Shown here: positions 59,397-64,000 of the stretch, piece after piece
Position numbering within the stretch: the first letter of the stretch is position 1
Layout of the letters: every line of letters begins with the position of its first letter
Source: Rhizopus arrhizus
Taxonomy: Eukaryota; Mucoromycota; Mucoromycetes; Mucorales; Rhizopodaceae
Direction: 5' to 3'
Assembly: GCA_024220505.1 (NCBI GenBank)
Contig: JAKZZE010000020.1
Span: forward strand, 186,001-250,000
DNA length: 64,000 nt
Program-made: the position numbers and the translations under genes
Notes under the pieces: generated by a model
The model's input: the letters and a program-made list of their open reading frames with translations, nothing else
Told to the model about the DNA's origin: nothing
Databases searched by the model: none

Positions 59397-59428
<32 letters not shown>

Positions 59429-59880
59429 CTTTTGCTACAGTCATCCGATTCATATGGAAAGCCCGCTAGCGATAACTCTTTTTGAACAGACATCTGTCTT
59501 TGATGAGATTGTCATCAATCAAATCCAGAAAGAATTATTGTAACTATCTGCTTGCAAATCTCTATGCTAGTCTCTTTTGTGTTTTTATGAGTCACTGTTT
59601 CATGCCTTTAAACTAGATATTTTATTTACGAGTTTAAATGAGCACGCGGCGTTTCAAGGTACTATAATTGCCCAAGTCAGATCAAATAAGATGTAAAAGA
59701 AATTAAAAAATATCATGGGAGCAAGGGCAAAAAAAGAAAGTGAATGAGTAATGAGGGAAAGGTGTGTCATAGACATCAGTGTGAGGTCGTCTGACGACAT
59801 TGACAGGCATTTTTATGTGCAGTAGGTAGTTAGGTTCATAAAGGATGGTACAAGCGGTTGGATAAACACGTTGGACATTT
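59429..59880. other. Flank of right arm, no clear gene
   Basis: A short frame near 59450-59540 (FEQTSVFDEIVINQIQKELL) looks like a transposon scrap. Otherwise nothing recognised. Confidence 0.3.
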
Positions 59881-60690
59881 ATCCATGAAGTCTATACCTA
59901 GACAAGGATATGTCCTGTGCGGTACTTGTATGGTGGGGCAAGGTTATACGACGCTAAGTTGTCGAGGTCAATAAGGCCAGACTAGGCAAAGAAATTGGCA
60001 ACAGCATTGTAAATGGGAGTCCTGAATCGCTGCAAGGAGACGCAGACTCTATGAAGAAATGCTTTACGAGCACATTGGACTTTACAATCCATAGGTTCAT
60101 TGACGAGAGTAGGGTCACGAATGATTGAGGAATCTAAAGGGTCGAAATTGCCACGGACCGTGATGATAAATTTGCTCAATTATGGACAGAACTCATTGTC
60201 ATAACCAATATGGATAAGGAAGCTGACCAAATTTCTATTTGAATCATGAATATCCAGAATTTGACGGGGTGTTAATGTGTAATCTACAAAGGCTAGAGCG
60301 TAATTGTTATAGAGGGAGGCGGGCGTCGAACAGGTACACGAATGAGTTTAAAGTTTGTTGGTTCAGCAGATGAAGAAAATTGCCTGGCAATAGCAGCCAG
60401 GCTAAGTTGGGAATCGTCGTGTTTAGGCTTAGCAGGCTTAGGCGGAGGAGGGGAGGCGTTGTTAGGCGATGAGGGGCGCTTAGATGTGGTGGGATGGTTA
60501 CGAGGGAGGGAGGAAAGGGTTGGGGATGTAGTGTGTCCAGATGGAGAAGGCGGGATGCCTGTGATTGACGGCTTCGGAGCAAGTTGCTTCCGTAAGAAAG
60601 CATTCTCTTGTTGTAACTTGCGTATCTCAGTATGGGCAGTAGCTAAGTCTGTCTGAAGCAGTTGGAGTTGCTGGCTGCTTTAGTGCATAA
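59880..60690 (-). pseudogene. LINE ORF1-like relic
   Basis: From about 60685 leftwards the frame reads DLATAHTEIRKLQQENAFLR (coiled coil), a Pro/Ser-rich linker, DDSQLSLAAIARQFSSSAEP and NFKLIRVPVRRPP. It then stops near 60300 and resumes as LTPRQILDIHDSNRNLVSFL and KFIITVRGNFDPLDSSIIRD, closing near 59980. A coiled coil followed by a basic RNA-binding-like domain fits ORF1 proteins of fungal LINEs; the identification rests on layout and similarity in memory. Stops at 60301, 60181 and others show decay. It lies about 450 bp outside the right arm. Confidence 0.5.
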
Positions 60691-63600
60691 TAGGGACTTC
60701 AAAACAAAGCAAAAATCTATAGAAAGTGATGGAAAGCAGAAAGAAGCCTTCTCACTGTTTCATACACTTGCTTCGCCCTTAATCCGTATACTCTTTGATG
60801 AGCTTTAAAATCATTAAAAATTTCATACATAAAAAAACTAAAATATTGTAGTGACCATTCCTGAACAAAGATTTTTACTATGTCATTTAAACCATCAAAA
60901 ACTGGCAGCTAAGTTATCCCTTCATCATTTGACATGCATTCCACGTCCTCCTTATACCAACTTTGCGCAGAAATAAAAGAGGACGTCAATAGTTCATGAT
61001 GCATTGTTTTCACAAATGAACTCTATAGATGAAGATTCCCGATATCTTTTGCCTTCAGACCAAATTCTCACAGTATGACACATCTGTTCTATGTCATGAT
61101 CCTTGTATCAGTTTCCTTTTGTAGACCCTGCCATTTTATTAACTCTTTGTTATTATGTCTCTCAAATTTGACATACAGGCTTCCAAAGGAATAAAGTCAA
61201 GCTTGATAAGCAGTACTTGGCTTCAATTAATTCATACATCATCCCTTGTGGTAAAAAAAATTTTACGATGCTTTTTATGATTTATACATCTTTTCCTTAT
61301 CACATTATTCAATAAATTGCATGTACACGATTTAAGATTTTTTTTCAAAAAATTATAATTTTATTGTAAAATAAGATAATTTGACCAGTCAATAACTAGG
61401 ACACTTCAAGCCACTTACCCTACAATAGGAAAATAAAGTTAGAAAAACGTTACTTGATGGTTCGTTATAATATATTGTGTGGAATCAGTTTAAAAATAAA
61501 CACGCTCTCGGTCATCATGAATCCGTGTTAGCATGGAATGTTTTTTGCTCATCATGACAAATACATTATAAACATTGGCACTAAACCTACCTATTTTTAG
61601 GTCCAAAAGAAAATAAAAGGAACAGACTTCTCTTTCTTTTCAGTCTATAATGAGAATAGGATGATTAATAAAGAATTCAAAAAATTTTAAATAAAAATTT
61701 AGTTATTGCTTTGTGTCAGATAAGGGTAAGCTTGCATGTTTTATCGACATATTGTTTTCCGCCTGGGGCGGCAAAGCATTCATCATGGATAATAACAATA
61801 ACCAAATCTTCATACTCTATATTTACTAACCTTTTTCGAATAATGTAAAGAACAAGGAAACTTGTCAAACCTTGCTCTTTATAATTTTCGGTGAAAAAAA
61901 TTTTTCGGACAGTGACTGTTGATCTTCTTGGACTGTTTACGCGCCTTGGCCAGTCAAGAAGCAATCCGTCAAACGAAAAGGCAGGCTCTTAAAAAATTTC
62001 TTGAGCGTTTTAATCAAAGAGTGACATATTCTCTTGCACGATAGAAGTTCAAGTAGACAACCCAAGTGACAAAGTAATAAAATTTAAAGGTTGACCTAAG
62101 TGGGTCAGTATAGAAAAGTAATAAATTATTTATGGATGAGCGTCCGTTCGTGTCCACAATTGATTTCTTTCAATTGCTTTACTGCTCAAACAATATCCAT
62201 GACATGATGCATTTACTGTTTTTATAGCCCTTTCTTCCGCTTTTGATTATTACAAAAGCCAAAAAATACTCTGGAAAATGTGATAATAAATCACTATTCT
62301 TAAAAGCATAAAAAGATAATCTTAGGAGCATTTGAAGCTCAATATAAATCTGAACCAAATGAAGAGAATTTATTAAAACAGAACAATGCGAATGGCAATC
62401 ATGTATTTGTAATCTATCGTATAGTGATTCTATTGAATCTATAAAAGGAAAGACTCTCAAACTACTACAAATGATAGTTTAGTCATTTTTAGTATTAACT
62501 GAGTATTAGCGTCAGAGTGTTACTGTTCTTCGACTTTTTTTTAAAAAAAAAGCAAACGTTTTCCTTGTTTACTGTCATTTTTTATTTTACGTTTTTGCAC
62601 AAAGTTATTTTAAGTTTTCTATCTAAACTGCTGTTAATGCACACGTAACCTTAATTGAAGATTACTGGTATCTGAGAAGAATTTGAGATTTGATGGATGA
62701 CCATGTGGTATTTGATGCTGTATTCGTCTTTAACTGGTTATTACACAAAAAGAAGGAAAAAAGCATAACAGATCCTATCCTTAACTTACTCTCTTGCTTG
62801 TTTGTTTAGTTTGTTAAAGTGATCATGACATAATTGTATATGATGCACCATTTTTTATAAAATGCATTCCATGTTTTACAGATAATACGGCAGTAAAGTA
62901 AATGATTAATATTTTGTTGAAAAAAATAAACCAACTTGTAAAATTTCTATCTATAATACAGTGCTAAGTGAATGTAAAAAATAGAAGGAAATAACTTCAT
63001 GGCTACTTTGCCCAAATGCTTGAAAAATGACCTTTTTTTTTATGACAATTGCAGTTTTTGATTGCTCTAGACGTATTTCTACTGCCTTTCCTGATCTGCA
63101 ATGAAAAAGGAGATTCTCAGCAAGTATTTCAATCCAACTTGGCGGTAATGAAGAAAGTGTTATATGCGAGCAAATAGCAAAATACTTGAAGAATATGGGC
63201 TTTAAACTACGTTTTGTTGACGATATGAAGGATGTTTACAATAACCAAGTTAAGATGGAGCATTTTAAAGAAATTTATATTGCTTTACTTTTACTAGTTC
63301 GACCCACTGTGCCTGACGAATGATGCACTAAGTATATTATGCTCTAGAGAAGGATTCCTCACCCCTATTCAATACAAATATTTACAGAAACATGATGAAA
63401 AACCCAGCGACACATACATCCATTTGTGGGATGGACTATAAGAATGCGAAATTCGTCAAACTTAAAAGCCCTACTCTTAGAGAAACAGTAGGCATACAAC
63501 ACAAAGACAAAAAAAGCTTTGGTCAGCACAGGATCAAGTTTTAATTTTTTGGTAATACTGCGTTCAACCTCTGAAAATCTCCTCAGAGCAACATTTAATG

Positions 63601-64000
63601 CTTTTAGACAGTTGGAATTTCGGTTCATGTATTCAGCAAGTAAGCTGGCTATAGGCTCTCTATCTCACTGACTTTGCTCTTTTCAGAGCACATAGACACA
63701 TATATTCACATGTAGAATATCTTCTGTCTCTCAGGAGATTCTTTCATAATGATTCGAAGAAGTAAAATCACTTTTTTGGTTGATTTCAAACAAAAAGATA
63801 AATAAAATTCCAGAGTTTATCAGTTTTTGGTCAATAATTTTATAAGAAGCATTACCATTTGCTTAGAACTTACTTTAATTTTAATCAGGACATATTATTT
63901 GGTACAGGTGATATCCTAAATTTTGCTATGGGCATGGAAGACAAAGAGAAACAGAAATCGTCCACCCTAGAGATCTCTCAGTGATTAAAACAATGGACAA
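60691..64000. other. 3.3-kb AT-rich end region without confident genes
   Basis: Frames at 61716-61964 (minus), 62179-62460 (minus), 63110-63330 (plus; contains ESVICEQIAKYLKNMGFKLR) and 63365-63628 (minus) are protein-like at best, with no recognised domain. They may be eroded accessory genes. No RNA gene was spotted, though I cannot scan for tRNAs reliably by eye. Confidence 0.4.

Larger units (their letters stand above)
57638..59428 (+). repeat. Right arm of 1.79-kb inverted duplication
   Basis: Mirror image of 51011-52803. Differences seen by eye: homopolymer 28 instead of 29 nt (57721-57748); a two-base change in the codon at about 58994-58996 (TTAC versus TCGC context); about 22 bp fewer in the A/G-rich stretch after the stop codon; single transitions near 59090, 59370, 59380 and 59387. 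The arm ends in a T run (59399-59428). Confidence 0.92.

Noticed and set aside
51011..59428. Retrocopy explanation for the second oxidoreductase gene
   Set aside because: Both copies retain the same 96-nt intron, promoter and TATA-like box, so an mRNA intermediate is excluded.
1..64000. CRISPR arrays, rRNA genes or organellar/bacterial operons
   Set aside because: No regularly spaced repeats or rRNA-like segments were seen, and all recognisable genes have spliceosomal introns typical of a fungal nucleus. tRNA genes cannot be excluded by eye.

Overview
The window looks like a nuclear contig of an early-diverging filamentous fungus, most likely Mucoromycota (Mucorales-type). It is AT-rich, introns are about 48-100 nt, exons are tightly packed, intergenic DNA carries long A/T homopolymers, and the transposon relics (Tc1/mariner-like and APE-type LINE) have the flavour of Mucorales repeats. 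This assignment is inference from protein families and gene structure; no database was searched.

Layout. 0.2-1.3 kb holds a dead Tc1-like transposase. 2.3-11.9 kb is a dense housekeeping block: a membrane-anchored kelch protein, APC/C subunit Cdc26, a WDR70-type WD40 protein, coatomer beta subunit (Sec26) and a Grainyhead/CP2 transcription factor. 13.9-23.9 kb is accessory: a broken ORF cassette, two intron-containing lineage-specific genes, a LINE ORF1 relic, two Tc1-like relics and the 3' end of a LINE. 24.6-26.9 kb is the Tup1 corepressor. After a 4 kb gene-poor stretch, 30.8-43.7 kb is a second host block: an Srk1/Rck2-type MAPK-activated kinase, an unknown protein, a Kin4-type kinase with a KA1 tail, a full-length two-pass SREBP and a SulP sulfate permease. 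46.2-64 kb is again accessory: a lineage-specific gene and a decayed paralogue, LINE and Tc1 pieces, and a nearly identical inverted pair of an AIF/FSP1-like FAD oxidoreductase whose arms bracket a 4.8 kb loop containing three transposon relics, one of them resembling a Fanzor/TnpB nuclease.

Gene models. For 12 host loci I spliced by hand. The exon sums are divisible by three and splice sites join conserved motifs in frame, so those models are fairly reliable; the N-terminus of the Grainyhead-like protein is the main uncertainty. Two introns appear to be GC-AG type and the kelch gene appears to need a 7-nt microexon.

Functionally, the host genes cover secretory trafficking (Sec26), lipid/oxygen sensing (SREBP), sulfate uptake, stress kinase signalling (Srk1/Rck2 type), cell-cycle control (Cdc26, Kin4 type) and transcriptional repression (Tup1). 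They are unlinked conserved genes rather than a pathway cluster. Most novelty lies in the accessory blocks.
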